The notes beneath the pieces were generated by a model, which saw nothing but the letters and a program-made list of their open reading frames with translations, did no database searches and was not told where the DNA came from. From Methylomonas sp. (lineage in GTDB: Bacteria; Pseudomonadota; Gammaproteobacteria; Methylococcales; Methylomonadaceae), in NCBI GenBank assembly GCA_026988155.1, contig JALSLW010000037.1:50473-114472 (forward strand): a stretch of 64,000 nt of DNA, given 5' to 3'. Both the position numbers and the translations under genes were made by a program. This document shows positions 7,261 to 15,568 of the stretch, piece by piece (position 1 is the first letter of the stretch; every line of letters starts with the position of its first letter).

Positions 7261-8718
7261 ATGCCATTTACCCCTAAAAAATTTATTCTTGCTCTGGCTC
7301 TGTCGTCCTTCTGCGTTCAGCCTCAAGCCACTGAGATAGAAAAGATACAGTTGCCTGATATGGGGGACTCGACAGGCACGTTAATCTCGCCTGCACAGGA
7401 AAAGGAATTAGGCGATGCTTTTTTTCGCAGTTTGCACAGCAGAGTAAAAATTAGCCAGGATGCCGAAGTGCAGCAATACATTCAGTCAATTGGCAGGCAA
7501 TTAGCGGCCAATAGCGACACCCCCTCCAACCCATTCCATTTTTTTGTAGTATTAGACAAACAAATCAATGCCTTTGCCGGCCCTGGCGGCTATATCGGCA
7601 TAAATTCAGGCCTGCTAATATTAACCGAATCAGAAAGTGAACTGGCATCAGTTATGGCGCACGAAATCGCCCACGTAACACAGCGCCATTTATACCGTGC
7701 ATTTGAGGCCGCCAGCCGGCTATCTATCCCTACCGCAGCGGCAACTTTAGCTGCTATATTAATAGGAACTCAATCTCCAGCTTTGGCACAGGCCGCTTTA
7801 GTTGCAATACAGGCAGGCAGCATACAGTTTCAAATTGACTTTACCCGCGATAATGAAAAAGAAGCTGATCGTGAGGGCATGCAGACCTTGGCCAAATCGA
7901 ATTATGACCCTAGAGCCATGCCAACTTTCTTTGAACGTTTACAGCAATCCAGTCGCTATTATGGTCAAAATATTCCAGAATTTTTACGAACCCACCCTGT
8001 TTCTGTTTCCCGTATTTCTGATACTCGGGGGCGATCAAATAAATACCCTTATAAACAGTACCCCGATTCGCAAAGCTATCTGCTAACCCAGGCAAAACTT
8101 AGAGTGATGACATCTTCTAAACTGAACGATGTCCTTAGTCATTTTCGGTCTAAGCTGCACTTGGGCACAGCTAAGCAACAGGCTGTTGCCAGATATGGCA
8201 TCGCATTGATTCACCTTGAAAACCAAAACTATTCAGAAGCGGAAAAACAGTTCCGGCAATTAGCCAGGCAATATCCCGAACAGCCTCAGTATGCCTATGC
8301 ACTGGCAAAAACAGCATTGCAAGCCCTGCATTATGATAAGGCGCTGTCGCTATTTAAAACTGCTCTTATTCAATTTCCAACGAATAATGCAATAAAAATA
8401 GAATACATCTCTACTTTGCTTAAAGATAAGAAACCGGCACAGGCCAAAGCCATTTTAGAAACATTGGACTACCAAACAAAAACGCAGCCCCTATATTTTG
8501 AATTGCTCGCTCAAGCTTATGCAGACTTGAAGCAGGAAGCTGAATCGCATCGCTATATAGCTGAATATTATTATGCAATAGGCCAGACCCCCTTTGCCAT
8601 TTTACAAATCAAATTAGCTAAAAAATCCAAAGATATAAATTTTTATCTGCAAGCCATTCTTAATGAGCGTTTAGCATTTTTTGTCAATGAAGAAAATGAA
8701 CGTAAACTGAACCAATAA
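7261..8718 (+). CDS. bepA: Periplasmic M48 metalloprotease BepA (YfgC-like)
   Basis: A 485-residue exported zinc protease with TPR repeats. A signal peptide covers about residues 1-24 (ending QPQATE). The zinc site HEIAH is at 134-138 and the third ligand lies in EKEAD at 199-203. TPR-type repeats fill the C-terminal half from about residue 310. BepA acts at the outer membrane: it helps fold and mature LptD and degrades stalled BAM substrates. Length matches E. coli BepA (487). The gene stands alone on the + strand with no close downstream partner; the next 385 bases contain an FNR box and a terminator. No strong ribosome binding site precedes the ATG. Confidence 0.92.
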   Translation: MPFTPKKFILALALSSFCVQPQATEIEKIQLPDMGDSTGTLISPAQEKELGDAFFRSLHSRVKISQDAEVQQYIQSIGRQLAANSDTPSNPFHFFVVLDKQINAFAGPGGYIGINSGLLILTESESELASVMAHEIAHVTQRHLYRAFEAASRLSIPTAAATLAAILIGTQSPALAQAALVAIQAGSIQFQIDFTRDNEKEADREGMQTLAKSNYDPRAMPTFFERLQQSSRYYGQNIPEFLRTHPVSVSRISDTRGRSNKYPYKQYPDSQSYLLTQAKLRVMTSSKLNDVLSHFRSKLHLGTAKQQAVARYGIALIHLENQNYSEAEKQFRQLARQYPEQPQYAYALAKTALQALHYDKALSLFKTALIQFPTNNAIKIEYISTLLKDKKPAQAKAILETLDYQTKTQPLYFELLAQAYADLKQEAESHRYIAEYYYAIGQTPFAILQIKLAKKSKDINFYLQAILNERLAFFVNEENERKLNQ

Positions 8719-8838
8719 CAGTTAAACTGATATTTTATTAGCAAAAAGTCTGCCAGCGCCATAAAAAACAATGCCTAAATTTACCAAAAAAATATAAGCT
8801 TTTGTATTTAAAGTTTATTTTAACCTCGCCTGCTTTTT

Positions 8839-8852
8839 TTGATCTGAATCAA
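8839..8852 (+). promoter_or_regulatory. Perfect FNR/ANR-type operator
   Basis: TTGAT at 8839-8843 and ATCAA at 8848-8852 with a 4-base spacer (CTGA) match the FNR consensus exactly. A candidate -10 (TATAAA, 8884-8889) lies downstream on the + strand. The spacing would put the operator near -50, not the classic -41.5; a weaker -10 (TTTTAT, 8875-8880) would restore it. The nearest + strand product is the putative small RNA below. Confidence 0.65.
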
Positions 8853-8894
8853 TTTTTTTGATGGACACCACACTTTTTATTGATATAAACTACC

Positions 8895-9079
8895 CCCAGC
8901 TTAAAGATGACTTGGCAACAAGTTATCCTTACGTGGAGGGAAGCGGCCTATAAGGCTAATATAACAACAATAATAATATTAGTAACTGCTTGATAAACTT
9001 TGTCTTAGAGACTTAGGCGTATGCAACATAATAATAACAATAATAAATAAACGCGAGGCCCGCATCTGCGGGCTTTTTT
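8895..9079 (+). ncRNA. Putative FNR-linked small RNA
   Basis: A gene-free stretch of about 185 bases runs from a possible promoter behind the FNR box to a strong rho-independent terminator. No protein longer than a handful of residues fits. It contains small stems (GCC/GGC near 8946-8956; GTCT/AGAC near 9002-9012) and A/U-rich single-stranded runs of AAC/AAU repeats, which could suit Hfq binding. E. coli FnrS has the same logic: FNR-activated, terminator-ended, no ORF. I could not match the sequence to a known RNA family. The 5' end is a guess from the -10. A leader peptide of nine residues starting at 9020 is possible but weak. Confidence 0.42.
9058..9079 (+). terminator. Rho-independent terminator
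   Basis: Stem GCCCGC (9058-9063) pairs with GCGGGC (9068-9073) around ATCT, followed by six T on the + strand. There is no T-run on the minus side, so it ends a + strand transcript: read-through from bepA 340 bases upstream or, more likely, the small RNA. The hydantoinase gene converges 25 bases beyond. Confidence 0.88.
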
Positions 9080-9103
9080 ATGCCTGCTGATTAACCTAGA
9101 AAG

Positions 9104-12100
9104 TCATCCATAGCCCCCACCTGCCGGCGTTTTAATTTCCAGGGAATCACCCTGCAACACATTAACTTGTGCGCAGCCTTCCAGTTTAACTGCTTCGCCG
9201 TGATAGCGAATAAGCTGATTTTCACCCATTGCACCTGCACAGCCGCCATGCAAACCAAAAGGCGGTTTAACTCGATGGCTGGAAAGTATACTGACAGTCA
9301 TTGGGGTAAAGAATTTAATCTTTCTGATCACACCATTGCCACCATGAAACTTACCTCCACCACCGCTATTTTGACGAATAGAAAATTCTTCCAATAAAAC
9401 AGGAAAGCGCCACTCTAAAACTTCAGGATCAGTAATGCGCGAATTGGTCATATGAGTATGCACGGCATCGCAACCGTTAAAATCAGCACCCGCACCGGCA
9501 CCACCGCATATGGTTTCATAATATTGATACTCATCATTGCCGAAGGTCAGATTATTCATCGTTCCCTGAGAACCCGCCAAAACACCTAATGCGCCATATA
9601 AAGCATCGACAATATACTGCGAGGTTTCGACATTGCCTGCAACAACCGCTGCAGGATATTTTGGATTTAGCATAGACCCATCCGGAATGATAACTTTCAG
9701 AGGCTGTAAGCAACCGGCATTCAAAGGGATATCATCATTAACCAATGTTCTAAACACATAAAGTACCGCAGCTTTACACACAGCGGCCGGTGCATTGAAA
9801 TTATTATCCAGCTGTGGACTGGTACCCGTAAAATCAACAGTCGCGCTTTGCAGTTCAGAATGGATAGTTATTTTAACGGCAATTTTTGCATCATTATCTA
9901 AGATATACTCAAAGTATCCGCCTGATAAAGTGGACAGCAACCTACGTATAGATTCGGCGGCGTTATTTTGTACATGCTGCATATAGCTTTGTACAGTAGC
10001 TAACGAATACTGCTCGATCATTTTTTTCAGCTCTGATATGCCTTTGTTATTGGCTGCGATTTGTGCCTGTAAATCCGCAATATTTTGTTCAATATTTCGT
10101 GCTGGGTGCTCAGAAGATTGCAGCCATTCACATACCGCCTGTTCTTGAAAAACATCATCCAGCACAATTCTCAAGCCCGCACTTAATAGACCTTCTTCAC
10201 TGATATGCCGGCTATATGCGGGCATTGAAGCTGCGGTAATGCCACCTATATCCGCGTGATGACCCCGTGAAGCAACATAAAACAGACATTTATTGTCTTC
10301 CGAAAAAACAGCACTCACAACCGTTATATCTGGCAAATGTGTACCGCCTTGATAGGGCGAATTTAGTAAATAGACTTCACCCTGCCTGATGGTTTCAGCC
10401 TTTAATAAAGCCTTTACAGCCTCCCCCATTGAACCTAAATGCACAGGAATATGCGGCGCATTCGCAATTAACTCACCTTGCTGATCGAATAGGGCACAGG
10501 AAAAGTCCAGCCGTTCTTTTATATTGACCGAATAGGCAGTCTTTTGCAGTACAAAACCCATTTGTTCCGCAATCGACATAAAAAGTTTATTGAAAATTTC
10601 CAGCATAACTGGGTCGACCTTTGTCCCAATTGCATTTTCCTGTGTTAATGGCTTAATGCGAGTGAGAATTAAATCTTGTTCTGGGTTCACGTCTGCCTGC
10701 CATTCAGGCTCAATAATAATTGTTGAGGTAGGTTCAATAATAATTGCTGCGCCACGGATGATTTGTCCGCTCGCTAAATCTGATCGCTGGTAAATCGGAG
10801 TGCTGTGAAAACAGCCATTACTGAACATCGGCAGATTTTTTAAAGGTACCCCATATTGCAAAGGACTTTCTGGCATTACCGGTTCAGCACTATGATTTTT
10901 TGCAATTACCTCAACCAATAAAGATTCGACAATTAAAGCTGTATCGCGACATCTAAAACCAAACTGCAGTTGATACAGGCTTTCAAACTCCGTGAGCATA
11001 GATTCTTTATCCGCATATAAAACGGCTAACGCAGTATCGGTGCCCAAATAACGGCAATATACTCTGCAAATAAAACTGATAGACTGTGAATCTTCAGCCT
11101 GCTGGCAAATTTCTGTTTCCGCCTGCTTTTTTAACGCAGCGAAACTTTCAGCTAAGCTTTCCGCTGTCACATCTCCCCAAAGCTGTTCCAGAACTTTATC
11201 TTTTAATAGACGGAAATCAGCCAAACCCATGCCATAAGCAGATAAGACACCCGCAAACGGATGTATCATTATTGTGTGCATACCCAGTCTATCTGCCACT
11301 TTACAGGCATGCTGCCCGCCAGCCGCCCCATAGCAGCAAAGCGTATATTCTGAGACGTTATAGCCTTTCTGTACTGAAATCCTTTTAATTGCCGTCACCA
11401 TGTTTTCAACTGCAATCGTTAAAAAACCTTCTGCAACCTGTTCAAGGCTAGGCTGGCTATCTGTCTGCTGTTTTATCTCATCGGCAAGCTCTTTGAACAG
11501 CTGTTTAACGCAGTCACGGTCTAAAGATAAATCTCCGTTTTCACCAAACACTTTAGGGAATAACGGCAGTTTTCCCAACATAAGATTAGCATCGGTAACT
11601 GTTAAACGGCCACCACGCCGATAAGCCGCCGGGCCAGGATTTGCACCTGCCGATTCAGGCCCAACCCGATAGCGGCTGCCATCAAAAAATAGCAGTGAAC
11701 CGCCGCCTGCTGCCACCGTATGAATATTCATCATCGGGACGCGCATTCGCACTCCGGCTACTTCAGTTTCAAAACTGCGTTCTAATTCACCGCAATAATG
11801 AGCAACATCTGTAGATGTTCCGCCCATATCAAAGGCGATAATCTTACCAAAACCAGCCCGCTCAGCTGTTGCTATTGCTCCGACAATGCCGCCTGCCGGT
11901 CCTGATAGAATACTGTCTTTGCCTTGAAAACTATAGGCATCAGCCAATCCGCCATTCGATTGCATAAACATTAAACGTGGCAGTTTTTTAGAAGCCAACC
12001 CTTCTGAGACCTGTAAGACATACCGTCGCAACAGCGGCGACAAATAGGCATCAACCACAGTGGTATCACCCCGGCTGACGATTTTCATAAAAGGACTCAC

Positions 12101-12694
12101 CTGATGTGAAACTGAAATCTGTTCAAAACCGATTTTATTTGCCAATTCAGCCAACTTCAACTCATGTCTGGGATACCGCCAGGCATGCATCAATACAATA
12201 GCAATGGCACGAAAGCCCTTGTCATAAAGTCTCTGCAATGAAACCCGAGCCTGCTGAATATTTAAAGGAGTAAGAATTTTCCCGTTTACATTGACTCGTT
12301 CTTGAATTTCCTGCACTTCCTTATAAAGCAATTCAGGCGGCCGAATATTTAAGGCAAAAATGTCGGGGCGATTCTGATAGCCAATTTTCAGACAGTCTTT
12401 AAACCCTGTGGTGATCAATAGTGCCACAGGCTCTCCCTTGCGTTCTAACAGTGCATTAGTTCCAACCGTTGTTCCCATTTTAACGGCCGATATTTTTTCG
12501 CCATCAAGCTCACCCCCAAGCATTGTTCGCATCGCTTCCAGCGCAGCATCCTGGTACTGTTCCGGATTTTCAGAGAGCAGTTTGCAGCTAATCAGCCGCC
12601 CGTCCGGTCTACAGGCAACAACATCAGTAAATGTACCACCTCTATCAACCCAAAATTGCCAGCGCCTATCAGAATCATTCATTTTATTAACCAT
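9104..12694 (-). CDS. 5-oxoprolinase / hydantoinase (HyuA-HyuB fusion)
   Basis: A 1196-residue enzyme combining both hydantoinase/oxoprolinase subunits. The N-terminal half has the actin-like ATP-binding motif DRGGTFTDVV (about residue 18) and FDMGGTSTDVA near 290. The HyuB-type half begins near residue 691 (DPVMLEIFNKLF) and runs to the C-terminus (AGGGYG). This full-length layout is that of ATP-dependent 5-oxoprolinase, which opens 5-oxoproline to glutamate; bacterial members may instead act on N-methylhydantoin-like or other cyclic amides, so the substrate is not certain. It is a cytoplasmic enzyme with no signal peptide. Two in-frame ATGs (12694 and 12682) are possible; neither has a well-placed ribosome binding site. 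A degraded repeat lies just upstream. No partner gene is adjacent, so it appears monocistronic. Confidence 0.93.
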   Translation of the reverse strand: MVNKMNDSDRRWQFWVDRGGTFTDVVACRPDGRLISCKLLSENPEQYQDAALEAMRTMLGGELDGEKISAVKMGTTVGTNALLERKGEPVALLITTGFKDCLKIGYQNRPDIFALNIRPPELLYKEVQEIQERVNVNGKILTPLNIQQARVSLQRLYDKGFRAIAIVLMHAWRYPRHELKLAELANKIGFEQISVSHQVSPFMKIVSRGDTTVVDAYLSPLLRRYVLQVSEGLASKKLPRLMFMQSNGGLADAYSFQGKDSILSGPAGGIVGAIATAERAGFGKIIAFDMGGTSTDVAHYCGELERSFETEVAGVRMRVPMMNIHTVAAGGGSLLFFDGSRYRVGPESAGANPGPAAYRRGGRLTVTDANLMLGKLPLFPKVFGENGDLSLDRDCVKQLFKELADEIKQQTDSQPSLEQVAEGFLTIAVENMVTAIKRISVQKGYNVSEYTLCCYGAAGGQHACKVADRLGMHTIMIHPFAGVLSAYGMGLADFRLLKDKVLEQLWGDVTAESLAESFAALKKQAETEICQQAEDSQSISFICRVYCRYLGTDTALAVLYADKESMLTEFESLYQLQFGFRCRDTALIVESLLVEVIAKNHSAEPVMPESPLQYGVPLKNLPMFSNGCFHSTPIYQRSDLASGQIIRGAAIIIEPTSTIIIEPEWQADVNPEQDLILTRIKPLTQENAIGTKVDPVMLEIFNKLFMSIAEQMGFVLQKTAYSVNIKERLDFSCALFDQQGELIANAPHIPVHLGSMGEAVKALLKAETIRQGEVYLLNSPYQGGTHLPDITVVSAVFSEDNKCLFYVASRGHHADIGGITAASMPAYSRHISEEGLLSAGLRIVLDDVFQEQAVCEWLQSSEHPARNIEQNIADLQAQIAANNKGISELKKMIEQYSLATVQSYMQHVQNNAAESIRRLLSTLSGGYFEYILDNDAKIAVKITIHSELQSATVDFTGTSPQLDNNFNAPAAVCKAAVLYVFRTLVNDDIPLNAGCLQPLKVIIPDGSMLNPKYPAAVVAGNVETSQYIVDALYGALGVLAGSQGTMNNLTFGNDEYQYYETICGGAGAGADFNGCDAVHTHMTNSRITDPEVLEWRFPVLLEEFSIRQNSGGGGKFHGGNGVIRKIKFFTPMTVSILSSHRVKPPFGLHGGCAGAMGENQLIRYHGEAVKLEGCAQVNVLQGDSLEIKTPAGGGYG

Positions 12695-12730
12695 AACCTA
12701 CGCAACTACTGCCAAAGGACTTAAGGTGGT

Positions 12731-12768
12731 CAAAAAGACTAGCAAGATTGGGTGATTATCTATTTCTG
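12731..12768. repeat. Fragment of the 151-bp palindromic element
   Basis: CAAAAAGACTAGCAAGATTG and the bases after it (GGTGATTATCTATTTCTG) align with the right arm of the element at 19817-19967 (AAAAAGACAAGCAAGATTGG followed by TGGGTTATTTATTG) with a few changes. The left arm is missing, so this is a decayed or partial copy. It sits between the oxoprolinase start and a small membrane-protein gene. Confidence 0.55.
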
Positions 12769-12776
12769 CCCCCCTC

Positions 12777-12941
12777 TTACTCGATTTTTTTACTTTTATA
12801 CACTTCATCGACGACTCTTTTAAACCAAAGAGGCCGAAAAATAGCGGCAAACAGGCAAAGCAAAGTGGTAGTTGGAAATGGCAAAAAACTGGCGACACTC
12901 ATTAATAAGAGAAATAAAATAGTATAAATACGTGTTTTCAT
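12777..12941 (-). CDS. Small hydrophobic membrane protein (54 aa)
   Basis: A 54-residue ORF with two hydrophobic stretches (about residues 5-20 and 27-37) joined by FLPFPTTT, followed by FRPLWFKRVVDEVY and a lysine-rich tail. The proline-bounded hairpin, the FRPLWFKR motif and the regular codon use make this look like a true small inner-membrane protein; similar short proteins with an LPFPT...FRPxWFKR pattern are familiar from gammaproteobacteria, though without known function. No strong ribosome binding site is visible before the ATG at 12941. It lies 82 bases upstream of the oxoprolinase in the same direction. Confidence 0.58.
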   Translation of the reverse strand: MKTRIYTILFLLLMSVASFLPFPTTTLLCLFAAIFRPLWFKRVVDEVYKSKKIE

Positions 12942-13017
12942 AAATTGGCTATGCTTGTGTCATTAAATTTCAAAATGCTAGCCTACACTCAAACCTGACT
13001 AACAACAAGGTAAAAAA

Positions 13018-13137
13018 ATGAACGCGGCTATGGAAAGCATAGGCCTGTCGTCACTCAAGCTTGAGAAAATAAACAAGCTAGTTAACTCGCCTAAATTGCT
13101 ACAACTCATTTTGTCCAATTGCGATTTCGCACTGTAA
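13018..13137 (+). CDS. Possible small protein (39 aa)
   Basis: A short ORF with a good ribosome binding site (AAGGT, 8 bases before the ATG). The predicted peptide begins MNAAMESIGLSSLKLEKINK and ends SNCDFAL; it would form an amphipathic helix. I know no family for it. It could be a small regulatory protein, a remnant of a longer gene or chance. It sits alone between the small membrane protein and the TDT transporter. Confidence 0.33.
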   Translation: MNAAMESIGLSSLKLEKINKLVNSPKLLQLILSNCDFAL

Positions 13138-13312
13138 ACCTGTGATCATAAAAAAATTAGTTGACAGCTAAGTTCAGCTGTAATTTGCCAAACAAGTTTT
13201 TTGTTTCACACGTTTTGTGAAAAATCCGTGTTCATGCTGATTTATTTGAGATGATAGGTCAGTTATATTTCAATCTGACCCAAATAGCCATGCAACCCAG
13301 AGGAAGATTACT

Positions 13313-14269
13313 ATGCAAGAAAACTCAAAGCTAAAGAATTTCCCTGTCTCGTTTTTTTCCGTCGTGATGGGCCTGGCTGGACTGACTATTGCCTGGGATA
13401 AATCTCTTGCTATGCTAGGATTCAGCATGCCAGTTAATTATTTGTTGGCGACCGTTACCGGCTTTATTTTCCTTATCCTTGCCGGTGCCTATCTAACAAA
13501 AATCATACAGTACCGAAGTGCTGTGATTGCAGAACTGAACCATCCTGTTAAGTTAAATTTTTTTCCGGCCATATCGATTAGCCTGATTCTGCTTTCAGTT
13601 ACAGTATTGCACATCTTTGAACCATTGGCTCATGGCTTATGGATTGTCGGATCAGCTTTGCATCTGACATTTATGCTTTATATACTGAATATATGGATAC
13701 ACCATGAACATTTTGAAGTTCAGCATTTAAACCCAGCCTGGTTTATTCCTGCTGTAGGAAATGTGCTGGTTCCTATTGCTGGCACTAGTTTGGGCCATAT
13801 TCAAATTTCATGGTTCTTTTTCAGTATTGGCATAATTTTCTGGTTAATTCTATTTACAATTATATTTTACCGGATGCTATTTTACCATCCGTTGCCAGAT
13901 AAACTATTGCCTACGCTATTTATTCTGATTGCACCGCCAGCAGCCGGTTTTATTTCCTATGTAAAATTAACAGGAAGCGTTGATGCCTTTGCTCATGTGC
14001 TTTATTACATAGCAGTATTTTTTACTTTGTTTTTATTTACACAAATAACACGTTATATTCGCATTCCATTTTTTCTCTCCTGCTGGGCCTATTCATTTCC
14101 GCTGGCGGCCATCACAGTTGCCAGCTGCATTATGTTTGAAAAAACAAATGTGTTTGGCATAAAGCTAATTGCTTTGGGATTGCTGGCAACCCTGACCTTA
14201 GTAGTACTTTTATTAATTATTAAAACCATTCAGGCAATTTGTAACAAGAAAATATGTCTTCCTGAATAA
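13313..14269 (+). CDS. TDT/SLAC1-family transporter (TehA-like)
   Basis: A 318-residue integral membrane protein with about ten hydrophobic helices, matching the length and layout of the tellurite-resistance/dicarboxylate (TDT) and SLAC1 anion-channel family. It starts with the typical NFPVSFFSVVMGLAGL segment, where the family's pore-lining first helix begins. Substrates in this family include small anions, dicarboxylates or sulfite; the sequence alone does not decide between them, and the tellurite name reflects an overexpression phenotype in E. coli. A clear ribosome binding site (AGAGGAAG) precedes the ATG. It is monocistronic and converges on glcF with 73 bases between the stops and no obvious terminator. 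Confidence 0.88.
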   Translation: MQENSKLKNFPVSFFSVVMGLAGLTIAWDKSLAMLGFSMPVNYLLATVTGFIFLILAGAYLTKIIQYRSAVIAELNHPVKLNFFPAISISLILLSVTVLHIFEPLAHGLWIVGSALHLTFMLYILNIWIHHEHFEVQHLNPAWFIPAVGNVLVPIAGTSLGHIQISWFFFSIGIIFWLILFTIIFYRMLFYHPLPDKLLPTLFILIAPPAAGFISYVKLTGSVDAFAHVLYYIAVFFTLFLFTQITRYIRIPFFLSCWAYSFPLAAITVASCIMFEKTNVFGIKLIALGLLATLTLVVLLLIIKTIQAICNKKICLPE

Positions 14270-14342
14270 TAAGTACCAAAGTAAAATATAATTTTGAGAC
14301 ATGGGGAAAACTTATATTGCCCGTATTTTTCCGGACATATTC

Positions 14343-15560
14343 CTAAACAAAGCTCTCATCCAGAAGTTCTATCCAATGCTTAACAGGGACATCTGCCTGG
14401 GTCTGCAAATGCAATTGACAGCCTATATTAGCTGTAACAATTAGCTCCGGTGCTGTTTTTTGCAAAGCAGTCAATTTATTATCTAACAGCTGCTGCGACA
14501 AATCCTTTTGCAATAGTGAGTAAGTGCCTGCTGACCCGCAGCACAAGTGCGCATCGTCTACAGATGTGAGAGTAAACCCATAGCCTTTAAGTAAAGACTC
14601 AACCGCACCATCCAGCTTCTGGCCATGCTGCAATGTACAGGGACTTTGGAATGCAATTTTGATTGTGGACGACTTAATACGGTCAATAGCTAAGTTTTCT
14701 TTCTTTAAGATTTCACTAATATCTTTTGCACATTCACTAATTATTTTAGCTTTTTCTGCATAGTCTGGATCATGCTTTAATAATTCGGCATAATCTTTGA
14801 TCAGCACACCACAGCCACTGGCTGTAATAACAATTGCCTCTGCTTCTTTTGCAACTATTGGCCACCATGCATCAATATTGCGACGCATGAAATTCAAGGC
14901 TTCTTCGTGGGCTGACAAATGATAGCTGACTGCACCGCAGCAACCTGCATCATTCGCCACGATAAGTTCTATGCCGAGTTTTTGTAAAATGTTTGCAGCT
15001 GCTTTATTCGTGTTAGGAGTTGCAACCGATTGTGCACAGCCAGCTAGCACCAGCATTTTTCGCAGTTTATTTCTGTTAGGCCAAGATGCAGTTCTTTGTC
15101 TGTCAGGTATTAGCTGTTTTATTGAAGCAGGCAAAAATGGTTTAAGCCTTTGCGCTGTTTTAAGTAAAACTGAAAACCGGGCTGGAAAAGGAAGTATTTT
15201 TCGCAAGATAAAACGCTTGATTCGGTCAGCTATTGACCGTGCTACTTGTCTATCCACTAGCTCACGGCCTATATCAATAAGACGGCCATATTGCACACCC
15301 GATGGGCAGGTGGTTTCACAGGAACAGCAACTGAGACAGCGGTCCAGATGCATTTGCGTTTTTCTGGTAACTGTTTGGCCTTCTAACAGCTGCTTCATTA
15401 AATAGATGCGGCCTCGTGGACCGTCTAACTCATCACCCAATAATTGATAAGTGGGACAGGTCGCATTGCAAAAGCCGCAATGAACGCAGGAACGGACAAT
15501 GGCATCTGCCTCCTGCCCTTGATCTGTATTTAAGAAATGTTCAGATGTATGAATTTGCAT
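14343..15560 (-). CDS. glcF: Glycolate oxidase iron-sulfur subunit GlcF
   Basis: A 405-residue protein with two [4Fe-4S]-type motifs near the N-terminus: CVHCGFCNATCP at about residues 25-36 and CLSCCSCETTCP at about 75-86. Two cysteine-rich CCG domains follow (GCCGAVSYH near 205 and LCCGSAGTYS near 340), the usual layout of GlcF and related heterodisulfide-reductase-like proteins. GlcF carries electrons from the flavoprotein GlcDE into the respiratory chain. It is the last gene of glcDEF, 8 bases after glcE. Length matches E. coli GlcF (407). Confidence 0.95.
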   Translation of the reverse strand: MQIHTSEHFLNTDQGQEADAIVRSCVHCGFCNATCPTYQLLGDELDGPRGRIYLMKQLLEGQTVTRKTQMHLDRCLSCCSCETTCPSGVQYGRLIDIGRELVDRQVARSIADRIKRFILRKILPFPARFSVLLKTAQRLKPFLPASIKQLIPDRQRTASWPNRNKLRKMLVLAGCAQSVATPNTNKAAANILQKLGIELIVANDAGCCGAVSYHLSAHEEALNFMRRNIDAWWPIVAKEAEAIVITASGCGVLIKDYAELLKHDPDYAEKAKIISECAKDISEILKKENLAIDRIKSSTIKIAFQSPCTLQHGQKLDGAVESLLKGYGFTLTSVDDAHLCCGSAGTYSLLQKDLSQQLLDNKLTALQKTAPELIVTANIGCQLHLQTQADVPVKHWIELLDESFV

Positions 15561-15568
15561 ATTTAGAG

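Noticed and set aside
9020..9049. Nine-residue asparagine-rich ORF in the putative small RNA
   Set aside because: Short, made of AAT/AAC repeats and without a convincing ribosome binding site; more likely unstructured RNA.
12698..12898. 66-residue minus strand ORF
   Set aside because: Covers the degraded repeat and uses a different frame from the much more protein-like 54-residue ORF at 12777-12941.
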